Shown: positions 1 through 7,747, counted from the first letter of the stretch. The stretch is DNA of 16,097 nucleotides from an uncultured Collinsella sp. (GCA_900543615.1 UQSC01000038.1:1-16097), one strand, 5' to 3'. Notes: generated from the sequence alone by a model not told the origin. Numbers and translations are program-made.

Positions 1-903
1 CTCGTTACCAGGCAGAATGCCGTCAGAAATCATGAAGTCGACAGCACGGGAGTGATCCGCAATGATGCGCAGGGAGCGGCTGGCGCCGGAGTAATCGTCG
101 GCGTCATAGGTCTTGCCGCTGATCTCCTCGCCCAGCTTGATGAGGTGCTGCATCAGATCGCCGTCGTAATTGGCGGTCTTGTGCTGCATGATAGCAGCCA
201 TGCGCTCCAGGCCCATGCCCGTATCGAGGTTGCGGTGCGGCAGCTCCGGCATGGAGCCGTCCTCCTGGCGGTCGTACTGGGTAAACACGAGGTTCCAGAA
301 CTCAAGGAAGCGGTCGCAGTCGCAGCCGGGCTTGCAGTCGGGGCTGCCGCAACCGACCTCCTCGCCCATGTCAAAGTAGATCTCGGAGCACGGACCGCAG
401 GGGCCGGTGGGGCCAGCGGCCCAGAAGTTGTCGTCCTCGCCCAGGCGGGAGATGTGGTCCTCGGCAACGCCCAGAGAACGCCACACGTCGTGGGTCTCGT
501 CGTCCTCGGTAAAGACGGTGAAGTACAGGCGGTCGAGCGGCAGCTTGAACTCCTTGGTGATGAGCTCAAAGGCCCAGGCGCAAGCCTGCTCCTTGGAAAC
601 GCCGCCAAAAGAGAAATCGCCGAGCATCTCGAAGAACGACAGGTGACGGCCGTCCTCGCCGATGCAATCGATGTCGTTGGTGCGGACGCACTTCTGGCAG
701 GAGATAGCGCCGATCTCCTTCATGGTCTTCTTGCCCTGGTAGTACTCCTTAAACTGGTTCATGCCAGCGTTGGCAAGCAGCAGCGAAGGATCGTCGGGGA
801 CGAGGGACGAAGAAGGATAGAGCTTAAGACCGCGCTCCTCAAAGAAGTTGAGGAACTTAGAGCGAATCTCGGCCGTAGTCATTGACGGGTAGTCAGCACT
901 CAT
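1..903 (-). CDS. alaS: Alanyl-tRNA synthetase, N-terminal 301 codons (partial)
   Basis: Class II aminoacyl-tRNA synthetase that charges tRNA-Ala in the cytoplasm. The translation opens MSADYPSMTTAEIRSKFLNF, continues with the usual AlaRS N-terminal region (PDDPSLLLANAGMNQFK), contains SFFEMLGDFSFGG (motif 2 area) and the motif 3 block DTGMGLERMAAIMQ. The start is the ATG at 903, nine bases after AGGAG. A second ATG seven codons in lacks such a site. The frame is open to base 1, so about two thirds of the gene (the rest of the tRNA-binding part, the editing domain and C-Ala) lies outside the window. No T-box or other recognisable leader was found between the promoter candidate and the start. 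Identification is secure. Confidence 0.97.
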   Translation of the reverse strand, partial: MSADYPSMTTAEIRSKFLNFFEERGLKLYPSSSLVPDDPSLLLANAGMNQFKEYYQGKKTMKEIGAISCQKCVRTNDIDCIGEDGRHLSFFEMLGDFSFGGVSKEQACAWAFELITKEFKLPLDRLYFTVFTEDDETHDVWRSLGVAEDHISRLGEDDNFWAAGPTGPCGPCSEIYFDMGEEVGCGSPDCKPGCDCDRFLEFWNLVFTQYDRQEDGSMPELPHRNLDTGMGLERMAAIMQHKTANYDGDLMQHLIKLGEEISGKTYDADDYSGASRSLRIIADHSRAVDFMISDGILPGNE

Positions 904-949
904 AGAGGGAATCTCCTCGGTTTCACATCGAAACAGTTCAAACGTAACG

Positions 950-977
950 ATATTACCATCCCGCCGCGCCCATGCAA
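950..977 (-). promoter_or_regulatory. Candidate alaS promoter
   Basis: On the minus strand, TTGCAT (972-977) is followed by 16 bases and TAATAT (950-955). The -10 box is preceded by TGG, giving an extended -10 (TGnTAATAT). This places the transcript start about 40 bases upstream of the alaS ATG. The -35 match is only 3 of 6, so the call rests mainly on the -10 and the position. The -35 overlaps the T-run of the upstream terminator. Confidence 0.45.
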
Positions 978-1005
978 AAAAGAGGGCCGCCAAACAGCGA
1001 CCCTC
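976..1005 (-). terminator. Rho-independent terminator upstream of alaS
   Basis: Read on the minus strand, GAGGGTCGC (1005-997) pairs with GCGGCCCTC (990-982) as a 9-bp stem with one G-U pair and a six-base loop, followed directly by six T (981-976). The plus strand has no T-run after the hairpin, so it works only in the minus direction. The nearest minus-strand gene upstream is the AI-2E permease, which stops at 1344. It therefore probably ends the sigma-factor operon and protects alaS from read-through. An attenuator inside an alaS leader is the alternative. Confidence 0.8.
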
Positions 1006-1097
1006 CAGCGAAAGTGCACGTTATTTAGGACCGAGCTAGCCTTTGAAAAAAGGCTGCTGTAGAATGACATATAAGAGTCACCCGGAAGGAGCGATCG

Positions 1098-1337
1098 ATG
1101 AAAAGTAAACGATTTGTCCTGAATGCACTTCTGGTTGTAGCACTTTTAGCGCTCTTGGCCTTCTCATGCTGGTACGCAAACCAACCAGCATTTGGCTACG
1201 TATTGTATGCAGTAATGTCCGGCGATAAGGCTTATTACACTCTACGCGCAATTGACGTTCTCTTTTTCTATGTAGCCGGCCCCTTATCAATCGCTTTGCT
1301 CGCGTTTCTTGTCATTTACAACTTCAAGAAACGTTAA
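1098..1337 (+). CDS. Small two-helix membrane protein, unknown function
   Basis: 79 residues with a basic start (MKSKR), a hydrophobic segment at about 7-27, a short loop with charged residues (SGDKAYYTLRAID), a second hydrophobic segment at about 51-74, and a basic end (FKKR). It is probably a two-pass inner-membrane protein with both ends in the cytoplasm by the positive-inside rule. I do not recognise a family. The start is supported by AAGGAG six bases before the ATG. It is the only plus-strand gene in the left half of the window, divergent from alaS and convergent with the AI-2E permease (6-base gap). Its codons (TTA, CTA, GTA, TCA, AAA) are clearly less GC-biased than those of its neighbours, which may mean later acquisition. 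No convincing -35/-10 pair was found, although TAGAAT and TATAAG lie 15-40 bases upstream. Confidence 0.75.
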   Translation: MKSKRFVLNALLVVALLALLAFSCWYANQPAFGYVLYAVMSGDKAYYTLRAIDVLFFYVAGPLSIALLAFLVIYNFKKR

Positions 1338-1343
1338 TAGGAC

Positions 1344-2756
1344 CTATTTAGAATCCGAATCGTCCATGGAACCGTCGATGCCGGTTTTGGTGTCGTCGTC
1401 CGTATTGGAATCATCATCCTTGGCGAAGGGGTTCTTGAAGAAGCCCGTCGCGTCGGGCTGCAGGCCCGAGAGCTTGATCCAGGGATTATCGAGCTCGGGC
1501 TTGGGCATGGCCTTGGCCTCGGGCGCGGTCTCGTTGCCAATGAGCTCGGATTCATAGATGAACGTATCGTCTCCAAGCGCGTCGTAGGCGGCGACCGGGT
1601 TACCCTCGGCATCGCGATACGGCGTGCCCTTAAACACGGCACCGTCGTATGCCACGAGCTGGCGGCCAGTCTCATTCTCGAAGTAGTACACGAAGATACC
1701 CTTCAGGGCTGCGCACAGCGGAATGGCAATGACCATGCCGATGGGACCCATGAGTGCCGAACCAATAACGAGGGCCATCAGGCTCATGATGGGATGCACC
1801 TGGACCGAGCTTTGCATGACCTTGGGCGAAATGACGTTGTCGGTGACGTTTTGGGCCACCATGGTCACGATCAAAGTCCACAACGCCAGCATCGGGCTGA
1901 ACATAAAGCCGAGCACCGTGGCAATCGCCGCGCTCACCCAGGGGCCAACAACAGGAACCAAGTGCATAATGCCCGTAAAGATGGCCATGAGTGCCGCGTA
2001 GGGATGGCCAATGAGCGTAAAGCCGATAAAGGCGAGGATGCCACCGCAGATGGACGTCACGACCATGCCACGCATATAACCGCCGACCGAGCGCGAAAGA
2101 ATCGCAACCATAACGCGGTACGAGGTCTCCTTTTCCTGACCAATGATGGTGCAGACCTCGTGGTGCATACGGGGATAGTCGCAGGCCAACCAATAGGCAA
2201 GCACCAAGCCAAGAAAGATGACGAACAGCTGCGAGGCCGTATTGGTAATGAGCGGGAATACACCGCGACCGAGCTCAGCGGCAATCTGAGACACATACTT
2301 CGATGCCAAGGTAACGAGCGAAGAAAGATTGTCGTCCAGATACTCCTTGAGCGGCGTGTTGTTGAGCGTCTTGGCGTGCGAGATCAACTCGTTGAGATCG
2401 CCGCCCGCAACTCGAAGCTGCTCAGGCAGACGGCTCAGGACTTCCATGATCTGGCCAAAGAGAATCGGAGACAAGATGCAGACAACACCAACGAGCACGG
2501 CAACGACCACAATGAGGGCGATGAGCGAACCAATGCCACGGTTGACGCCGTGATGCTCAAGCCAGTTGGTAATCGGCGACATCACAAAAGCGATGATGGA
2601 ACCGACAGCGAGAAACTCGATAACCGGCGCCAGGATACCCATAAGGTTAAAGATGACGGCGGCGATGACAATGCAGCCGACGACAGCCCAAATGCGAAGC
2701 GTTAGAATGCGGGTATCGCGCAGCGTGCGGTCGGTTTGTTGGGGGTGCTCACTCAT
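1344..2756 (-). CDS. AI-2E family transporter (permease)
   Basis: 470-residue polytopic membrane protein of the AI-2E/PerM family (PF01594). Family members have been linked to autoinducer-2 export or Na+/H+ antiport, but the substrate cannot be read from sequence. Hydrophobic helices lie at about 22-45, 48-62, 76-100 and 167-190, with a cluster from about 225 to 355. The membrane part carries family-like stretches such as MHLVPVVGPWVSA and QNVTDNVISPKVM. After about residue 370 there is a roughly 100-residue hydrophilic tail ending in a D/S/T-rich run (KDDDSNTDDDTKT), longer than in many members and probably cytoplasmic. The ATG overlaps the stop of the upstream sigma-factor gene (ATGA), so the two are likely translationally coupled. 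No terminator follows closely; the first good one on this strand is at 976-1005. Confidence 0.9.
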   Translation of the reverse strand: MSEHPQQTDRTLRDTRILTLRIWAVVGCIVIAAVIFNLMGILAPVIEFLAVGSIIAFVMSPITNWLEHHGVNRGIGSLIALIVVVAVLVGVVCILSPILFGQIMEVLSRLPEQLRVAGGDLNELISHAKTLNNTPLKEYLDDNLSSLVTLASKYVSQIAAELGRGVFPLITNTASQLFVIFLGLVLAYWLACDYPRMHHEVCTIIGQEKETSYRVMVAILSRSVGGYMRGMVVTSICGGILAFIGFTLIGHPYAALMAIFTGIMHLVPVVGPWVSAAIATVLGFMFSPMLALWTLIVTMVAQNVTDNVISPKVMQSSVQVHPIMSLMALVIGSALMGPIGMVIAIPLCAALKGIFVYYFENETGRQLVAYDGAVFKGTPYRDAEGNPVAAYDALGDDTFIYESELIGNETAPEAKAMPKPELDNPWIKLSGLQPDATGFFKNPFAKDDDSNTDDDTKTGIDGSMDDSDSK

Positions 2757-3544
2757 GAACGAACCATAACTCCGTCGGGGTCGATCTTGTCCTGAATCTT
2801 CTTAAGGGTACGGCGCAGCAGGCGCGAGACCTGCACCTGCGAAATACCCAGCTTCTTAGCGATCTCGATCTGAGTCATGCCCTTCACAAAGCGCAGCTCG
2901 ATAACCTCACGCTCACGCGGTGAGAAATCGCGGATGGCTTCCTCGATCACCAGACGGTCATCGGTAAAATCGAGCTCGTTGTCGTCATCGGCATAGCGGT
3001 CGAGAATCGAGGGTGCATCGTCGGAATCGGACGCGCCGGGAGCCTCGATAGGCACCGAGGTATAGGCCGAGGACGATTCCATGGCCTCCAGCACCTCATC
3101 GACGGTCACGTCCAGGTACTCAGCGATTTCCTCAACCTTAGGCGAGCGCTGCAACTCGTTGGTAAGCTTGTCGGTGGCCTGGTTGACCTTGGCCGAAAGC
3201 TCCTGCAGGCGACGAGGTACGCGCACGCTCCAACCCTTATCGCGGAAGTGACGCTTGATCTCACCCAGGATAGTAGGCGTGGCAAACGTCGTGAACTCGA
3301 GTCCACGCTCGGGGTCAAAACGATCAATCGCCTTGAGCAAACCAAGATAGCCGACCTGCATGAGGTCGTCGAGCGGCTCGCCGCGATTCTTAAATTTGTT
3401 GGCAAGAAACCTTACCAGATTCATATGGGACATGACGAGCTGCTCGCGAGCATCCGGATCACCGGTCTCCTTGTAACGACGAAACAGCTCGCGGGTTTTC
3501 TCCTTGTCCCAAGCGGTCTTGCCGCTCCGGGAACGTTCGGTCAT
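2753..3544 (-). CDS. sigB: RNA polymerase sigma factor, SigB/SigF/SigG subfamily
   Basis: 263-residue group 3 sigma-70 factor. Region 2 is at about 35-105 (HMNLVRFLANKFKNRGEPL, DDLMQVGYLGLLKAIDRFD, FATPTILGEIKRHFRDKGW). Region 3 follows from VRVPRRLQEL to about 170. An acidic linker (180-197) leads to region 4 with a helix-turn-helix at about 223-243 (MTQIEIAKKLGISQVQVSR). This arrangement is typical of general-stress or sporulation-type sigma factors that are controlled by an RsbW/SpoIIAB-like partner. Its gene directly follows such a partner (one base between the TAA and the ATG). The gene overlaps the permease downstream by four bases. The symbol is a family label; SigF would serve equally well. 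Confidence 0.9.
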   Translation of the reverse strand: MTERSRSGKTAWDKEKTRELFRRYKETGDPDAREQLVMSHMNLVRFLANKFKNRGEPLDDLMQVGYLGLLKAIDRFDPERGLEFTTFATPTILGEIKRHFRDKGWSVRVPRRLQELSAKVNQATDKLTNELQRSPKVEEIAEYLDVTVDEVLEAMESSSAYTSVPIEAPGASDSDDAPSILDRYADDDNELDFTDDRLVIEEAIRDFSPREREVIELRFVKGMTQIEIAKKLGISQVQVSRLLRRTLKKIQDKIDPDGVMVRS

Positions 3545-3545
3545 A

Positions 3546-3923
3546 TTAGATATCCGCCTTGAGGTCGAGGGAAAGCGTCAGGGGCGCCGCAGTCTTTTCG
3601 TAGGAGTCGCACACGCTCGCGAGGATGAGCTCGGCATACACAGCAGCTTGGTCATCCTCATCAACGGTAGCCTGGTCCCCGAAGGTAATAGTCATGCCAA
3701 CGTGGGTCTCATCGACATCGAATTTGATGGTGATGTCGTCGCAGTCGACCGCGGTACAACCAAAGATGAAAGCCTCCTCGGCAGCCATACGGATGTCCTC
3801 GATGCGATCGACAGACATGGAACACAGGGCACCAACGTTGGCTGCCGTCATGCGCACAAGGCGAGCGAGACGCGGGTCGCCGGCAACAGTCAACGTGATG
3901 GGGCAGGTTGCTTCGCTACTCAT
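3546..3923 (-). CDS. RsbW-like ATPase-fold protein, probable anti-sigma factor
   Basis: 125 residues that align by eye with the RsbW/SpoIIAB (HATPase_c_2) fold. An N-terminal strand-helix unit is followed by the helix EDIRMAAEEAFIFG (42-55), a beta region (DDITIKFDVDETHVGMTITF) and a C-terminal strand (LTLSLDLKA). Position immediately upstream of the sigma-factor gene supports an anti-sigma role. Odd points: in SpoIIAB the helix carries E-x3-N, the Asn contacting Mg-ATP, whereas here the matching residue is Phe54. The glycine-rich DxGxG and GxGF loops are also missing, with AAVYAELILASVCDSYE in their place. It may bind a sigma factor without being a kinase, or be a derived regulator. It starts inside the end of the DUF948-like gene (8-base overlap). 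No RsbV-type anti-anti-sigma gene is in the window. Confidence 0.72.
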   Translation of the reverse strand: MSSEATCPITLTVAGDPRLARLVRMTAANVGALCSMSVDRIEDIRMAAEEAFIFGCTAVDCDDITIKFDVDETHVGMTITFGDQATVDEDDQAAVYAELILASVCDSYEKTAAPLTLSLDLKADI

Positions 3924-4503
3924 CGCAGGACTCCTCAGAGGTCTCGGAGGGTGTATAGGTGTAATACTGAGCCGGCTTGGCTACAGAATTTTGAGCCACA
4001 TCCGCGCCATCGGCGGCCTCGTCCTCGCCAATTAGGACGCGCTCGGTAGGCTGCTCGGCCTCCGCAGCGGCAGCGGCGAGCTTGCGATCGGCATCGGCTG
4101 CAGGAGCCTTCACCTTATTGAAGAGCTTCTGCACAGCACCGGCAGCAGAGTCGGTCACGCTCGACACAGCATTGCTGGCCTCGGCCATGCTGCCCGTAAC
4201 CTCGGAAATGTCGCGAACCACGGCTTCGACCTCTACGAGATTGGAGGTAAGGGCATCAACTGCCGTCTTGCTCGACTTGAGGAGCGGCTCAACCTGCGCC
4301 AGCGCGGGGGTGAGCTCATCGACAGCGCCATCGAGCTTTGCCACCACAGGCTGAGCCTCGGCGATGGTGTTGTTGAGGTCGTTCACGGTCTTATCGAGCG
4401 AGTCGACAACGGTGCGGGTCTTACGCAGGGTAAGCGCGAGCTCAACGATGGCCCACACGCCGGCAACGGCGAGCAGCAGCAGGGCGATTTGAATGGGACT
4501 CAT
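3916..4503 (-). CDS. DUF948-like membrane-anchored coiled-coil protein
   Basis: 195 residues. One N-terminal hydrophobic helix (about 3-25) is followed by TLRKTRTVVDSLDKTVNDLN and a long heptad-like helical region to about 105 (repeated V-x-x-L spacing), then an Ala/Glu-rich low-complexity tail with YYTYTP near the end. This plan matches the DUF948 family (PF06103), which includes Bacillus YtxG, a general-stress protein; family function is unknown. The ATG at 4503 has GGGAGG five bases upstream. It is the first gene of the four-gene sigma operon, and the link between a DUF948 protein and a SigB-type regulon fits what is known for YtxG. The RsbW-like gene begins before this one ends. Confidence 0.72.
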   Translation of the reverse strand: MSPIQIALLLLAVAGVWAIVELALTLRKTRTVVDSLDKTVNDLNNTIAEAQPVVAKLDGAVDELTPALAQVEPLLKSSKTAVDALTSNLVEVEAVVRDISEVTGSMAEASNAVSSVTDSAAGAVQKLFNKVKAPAADADRKLAAAAAEAEQPTERVLIGEDEAADGADVAQNSVAKPAQYYTYTPSETSEESCDE

Positions 4504-4603
4504 ACAAGCCTCCCGGAAGAATCGAAATACAGACGCTTTTCATGGTACCCCAAAGGGGACCGAACATGCCAAGAGCAGCAACGTGGGACAAAATTATCAG
4601 CAG

Positions 4604-5953
4604 CTACTTCGGTGCATTCCCGCTGCGGTCGCGTTCGCTTTGCTCTACGCGCCACTCTTCCCAGCCGCGCCCGGCAGGCTGCCAGAACGCACCGCGCTCC
4701 AGCCCCTCGGGCAAATAGCGCTGATCGACCCAGCCTTCGGGATAATCATGTGGATACTTATACACACCGTATTCATCGCTGCCCGGGCGATGGCGATCGC
4801 GCAGATAACTCGGCACCTCGCGAAGCCCACTAGAATGGATATCGGCCAGCGCCGCATCGATCGAAGCCTCACACGCGTTGGATTTAGGGGCCAAACACAC
4901 ATAGAGTGCAGCCTGAGCCAGGTTAATGCGGCACTCGGGATAGCCAATGACCTCGGCAGACTTAAACGCGGCATGCGCCACCAAAAGCGCCTGCGGGTCG
5001 GCGTTGCCAACATCCTCAGAAGCCTGAATCATAATACGGCGAGCGATAAACTTGGGATCCTCCCCCGCATCAATCATGCGCGCGAGCCAATAGATCGTGG
5101 CATCGGGGTCGCTACCGCGCATGGACTTAATAAACGCACTGATGATGTCGTAGTGCATGTCGCCGTTTTTGTCATACGAAAATCCACGACGCGGGTTGGC
5201 GATCTTCACGTCATCCACGGTGATGGGATAGCGCTCCCCCGCCGCGGGCGCTGGCGTTCCCTCGGTATCGGGACGCGTGACGGCAATCTCGCTCGCAAGT
5301 TCGAGCGTCGTGAGCGCCGAGCGAGCGTCACCCGCTGCCAGCGTGCAGATGGTCTTAACCGTATCCTCATCGGCCGAGAACTTGCCGTTCAAACCCTGCG
5401 GCGCCTCGAGCGCACGCTCGATAAGCGTGGCGATATCCTCGTCTTTAAGATGCTCAAGCTCCACCACGCGACCGCGCGAGAGCAATGCCGAGTTGACCTC
5501 GAAGTACGGATTCTCCGTCGTGGCGCCAATCATAATGACGGTACGGTTCTCAACCGCATGCAGCAAGGCATCCTGCTGAGACTTGGAAAAGCGGTGAATC
5601 TCGTCGATAAACAGGATGGTGCGGCGGTCGTACGTATTCAGGCGCGTCTTGGCCTCGTCAATCACGCGGCGAAGATCCTTTACGGTACCCGTCACGGCGC
5701 TGACCTCGACAAACTCGCTCTTGGTATGGTTGGCGATAATGTGGGCCAGCGTCGTCTTACCCGTACCGGCCGGCCCGTACAGAATCACGCTCGAAAGCAC
5801 GTCGTGCTCGATCGCGGCACGCAACCATGAGCCCTTACCGACGGCCTTTTGCTGGCCCACGTACTCGTCGAGCGAATTGGGGCGCATGCGCACCGCAAGC
5901 GGCGCATTCTGAAAGGAACGCTCACGCGTCGAAGCAGAAAAAAGGTCGTCCAT
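4604..5953 (-). CDS. rarA: Replication-associated recombination protein A (AAA+ ATPase)
   Basis: 449 residues from the chosen start. RarA/MgsA is a clamp-loader-like AAA+ ATPase that acts at stalled replication forks. Visible motifs: MRPNSLDEYVGQ (23-34), Walker A GPAGTGKT (60-67), Walker B ILFIDEIH (113-120), a sensor stretch GATTENPYFEVN, the arginine-finger region LLSRGRVVELE, and the family C-terminal block with CRINLAQAALYVCLAPKSN and YKYPHDYPEGWVDQRYLPEG. The start is uncertain: in-frame ATGs at 5953, 5959 and 5968 and a TTG at 5971 are available, none with a strong Shine-Dalgarno. MDDLFS at 5953 is preferred because GGGATGG precedes it. A possible -10 (TATACT) on this strand lies at 5994-5999, so the gene may have its own promoter. 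About 100 bases separate it from the sigma operon downstream, with no obvious terminator. Confidence 0.93.
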   Translation of the reverse strand: MDDLFSASTRERSFQNAPLAVRMRPNSLDEYVGQQKAVGKGSWLRAAIEHDVLSSVILYGPAGTGKTTLAHIIANHTKSEFVEVSAVTGTVKDLRRVIDEAKTRLNTYDRRTILFIDEIHRFSKSQQDALLHAVENRTVIMIGATTENPYFEVNSALLSRGRVVELEHLKDEDIATLIERALEAPQGLNGKFSADEDTVKTICTLAAGDARSALTTLELASEIAVTRPDTEGTPAPAAGERYPITVDDVKIANPRRGFSYDKNGDMHYDIISAFIKSMRGSDPDATIYWLARMIDAGEDPKFIARRIMIQASEDVGNADPQALLVAHAAFKSAEVIGYPECRINLAQAALYVCLAPKSNACEASIDAALADIHSSGLREVPSYLRDRHRPGSDEYGVYKYPHDYPEGWVDQRYLPEGLERGAFWQPAGRGWEEWRVEQSERDRSGNAPK

Positions 5954-6014
5954 AGCCATCCCGTGCATCAATCAAAAACGTTTTCAACTAACCAGTATAC
6001 CGAAATGATACGAA

Positions 6015-7262
6015 CTACCGTTCGTTAATATAGGTACGATGCGGAAACTTTAGACCCGGGAACAGCTTACTCGTCAGTTCGCAGAAATAACCGTCCGTCA
6101 TGCTCGCGATATAATCCACCACGGCTTGATCCTTGTCGTCCTGCCAGGCATAGGTGCGATCATAGTAGGAAAGCTGCTGCTCAATGCGCGAAATATGGTG
6201 CTTAAAGATGTAAGAGGACTCGTCACCACTGTTTAGATCCCGCAGGCAACGGTCGTAGAGCTTTTCGAACGCCTCGCGCAGCTCCACCTCGGAATCGCCT
6301 TCGATACCGCCCTTGCTATAGATCTTCTCGTAGTTCTCTCGTTTGGCTCGGCGGATTTCCTCAAACAGGTCCTCGCTCATCTCGATGCGCGGCTTACCAT
6401 AGCTGTGCTCAACGATATCGATGGAGGCATGCGTGAGGATCCAACTGTTGTAGGCACCGCCCCGGCCATCATCAAAAGCGTCGGGCGAAAGCAGGCCCGC
6501 CGCGATCGCATCCTGACGGTCACGACCGACGTAGGCAAGAATATCCGAGATGCGAACGACGCAGCCCTCGAGCGTCATGGGACGCAGATGCTCAATTGCG
6601 CTATAGCCCGTGGCAATGCAATCCTCAACCGTCTGGTCAAACTGGTCAAAGGAGCCCATGTCCGAGAGCTCAAACACACGCTGCTCGTACTCGCCGTTAT
6701 GGCATAGCACGCCGTCGAGCGTCTGGAGCGACACGTTGCGGCCATACAACGCGTCGAGCACGCGAACCGACTGCACATTATGGAAAAAATAACGCCCCGT
6801 ACGCTCATGATAGATATCGTTGAGGAAGCGCTCGCCGGCATGGCCGAAAGGCGTGTGTCCCAAGTCGTGACCCAGGCCAATCGCCTCGATCAAATCGCAA
6901 TTGAGCCCCAGGGCGCGACCGATATCGCGCGCAATGCGGGAGACAAGCTGTACGTGCAAACCGCGGCGTGAAAGATCATCATTGCTACGGAAGCTAAAGA
7001 CCTGCGTTTTGCCTGCATAACGGGTGTACGCCGGAAGATGAAGTATCTTTTCGGTATCGCGCATAAACGCCGGACGCATAAGCGTACCTTTGTCGGCGGC
7101 GCGATCAATACGACGAATGACCTGATCGTCGTTGCAACGATACGGGTTGACATAGCCCGAAGCACGATCGGCGGCAATGCGCTCGACAAGCTCGGGCGAC
7201 AACGCCGAGGGAATACGGTCCATGCGCGCCTTAATGACGGCCGTTTCTTGATTAGATTCCAT
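6015..7262 (-). CDS. dgt: Deoxyguanosinetriphosphate triphosphohydrolase-like HD protein
   Basis: 415 residues. dGTPase-family HD enzymes cut dNTPs to deoxynucleoside and triphosphate and help balance dNTP pools. Seen here: RYAGKTQVF (81-89), LHVQLVSRIARDIGRALG with His103, the HD motif in GLGHDLGHTPFGHAGE (His132-Asp133, plus His136 and His141), FHNVQSVRVL, LCHNGEYEQRV, and the distal Asp in RISDILAYVGRDRQDA. All metal-site positions expected for the family are present. The ATG at 7262 is chosen because AAGGAG lies six bases upstream; the open frame extends nine codons further to 7289 but without such a site. It lies 31 bases downstream of the prepilin peptidase gene and just upstream of rarA, so the three may be co-transcribed. 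Substrate preference (dGTP alone or several dNTPs) cannot be told from sequence. Confidence 0.92.
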   Translation of the reverse strand: MESNQETAVIKARMDRIPSALSPELVERIAADRASGYVNPYRCNDDQVIRRIDRAADKGTLMRPAFMRDTEKILHLPAYTRYAGKTQVFSFRSNDDLSRRGLHVQLVSRIARDIGRALGLNCDLIEAIGLGHDLGHTPFGHAGERFLNDIYHERTGRYFFHNVQSVRVLDALYGRNVSLQTLDGVLCHNGEYEQRVFELSDMGSFDQFDQTVEDCIATGYSAIEHLRPMTLEGCVVRISDILAYVGRDRQDAIAAGLLSPDAFDDGRGGAYNSWILTHASIDIVEHSYGKPRIEMSEDLFEEIRRAKRENYEKIYSKGGIEGDSEVELREAFEKLYDRCLRDLNSGDESSYIFKHHISRIEQQLSYYDRTYAWQDDKDQAVVDYIASMTDGYFCELTSKLFPGLKFPHRTYINER

Positions 7263-7293
7263 GGCATGCTCCTTAAAAAGGATGCGCAATCGG

Positions 7294-7716
7294 TTACAAA
7301 GTGCAGCCCACGACCTCGATTATGGCAAAAATCGGCACTAAAAACGGGAGCAATGGCAGGGAGCGCGATTTTGCGATGAGGCAAGCGACGGCAAGGGTCA
7401 GGAGCGCAACCGCAAACGCGACAACGCCGCCCAGGGGATCGAAGGTACAAAGGGCAAAGAGTGCCTTGACGTCCCCCATGCCAATGCCAGGAGCGTGGCG
7501 AACTCTACGCCAGAGCGACTCGGTAAGCACAAGGCCAAGGTAGACGATGACCGCAAGACCGGCGTGGTCAAGCGCTGTGTTCAAACCGAGATCGAGCCAA
7601 ACGCCCGCCAACGCCGTCACGGCACATGCGCCGGCAAGCCCATTGGGAAACCGTCGCTCTCGGGCATCAATTGCCACGCCGGCAAAGATGCAAATCCAAA
7701 ACGGGATATAGACCAT
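7294..7716 (-). CDS. Minimal prepilin peptidase (A24 aspartyl protease)
   Basis: 140 residues, almost entirely hydrophobic. It carries the two active-site blocks of family A24: DARERRFPNG (Asp18, the D-x5-PN motif) and GIGMGDVKAL (Asp82, the GxGD motif). These integral-membrane aspartyl proteases remove the leader from type IV pilin-like, Tad/Flp or competence pseudopilin precursors. The N-terminal methyltransferase domain of full PilD enzymes is absent, as in the short TadV/CpaA-type enzymes. The ATG at 7716 follows GAGGAGGAG by four bases; upstream in-frame codons fall in the preceding terminator and are not used. No pilin, ATPase or other secretion gene is in the window, so its substrates must be encoded elsewhere. 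It is downstream of a strong terminator and so probably has its own promoter, which I could not pick out. Confidence 0.88.
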   Translation of the reverse strand: MVYIPFWICIFAGVAIDARERRFPNGLAGACAVTALAGVWLDLGLNTALDHAGLAVIVYLGLVLTESLWRRVRHAPGIGMGDVKALFALCTFDPLGGVVAFAVALLTLAVACLIAKSRSLPLLPFLVPIFAIIEVVGCTL

Positions 7717-7747
7717 CGGACTCCTCCTCGAGCTGCATCGCAAAAGC

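Noticed and set aside
1044..1061. Hairpin AGCCTT-TGAAAA-AAGGCT before the small membrane-protein gene
   Set aside because: Only six bp, no T-run in the right place on either strand, and the A-run lies in the loop and arm; too weak for a terminator or attenuator call.
4544..4561. Hairpin GGTACCCC-AAA-GGGGACC and a GGGTA box upstream of the sigma operon
   Set aside because: There is no T-run, so it is not a terminator. As a SigB-type -10, the best upstream partner (ATGTTC) is only 11 bases away and poorly matched, so autoregulation cannot be claimed.
4493..5830. A long plus-strand frame opposite rarA
   Set aside because: Antisense shadow; no ribosome site, no domains, very rich in Arg, while the minus strand has full RarA motifs.
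6740..7262. Plus-strand frames opposite the dgt N-terminus
   Set aside because: The HD motif and flanking family blocks are on the minus strand; the plus frames are short and featureless.
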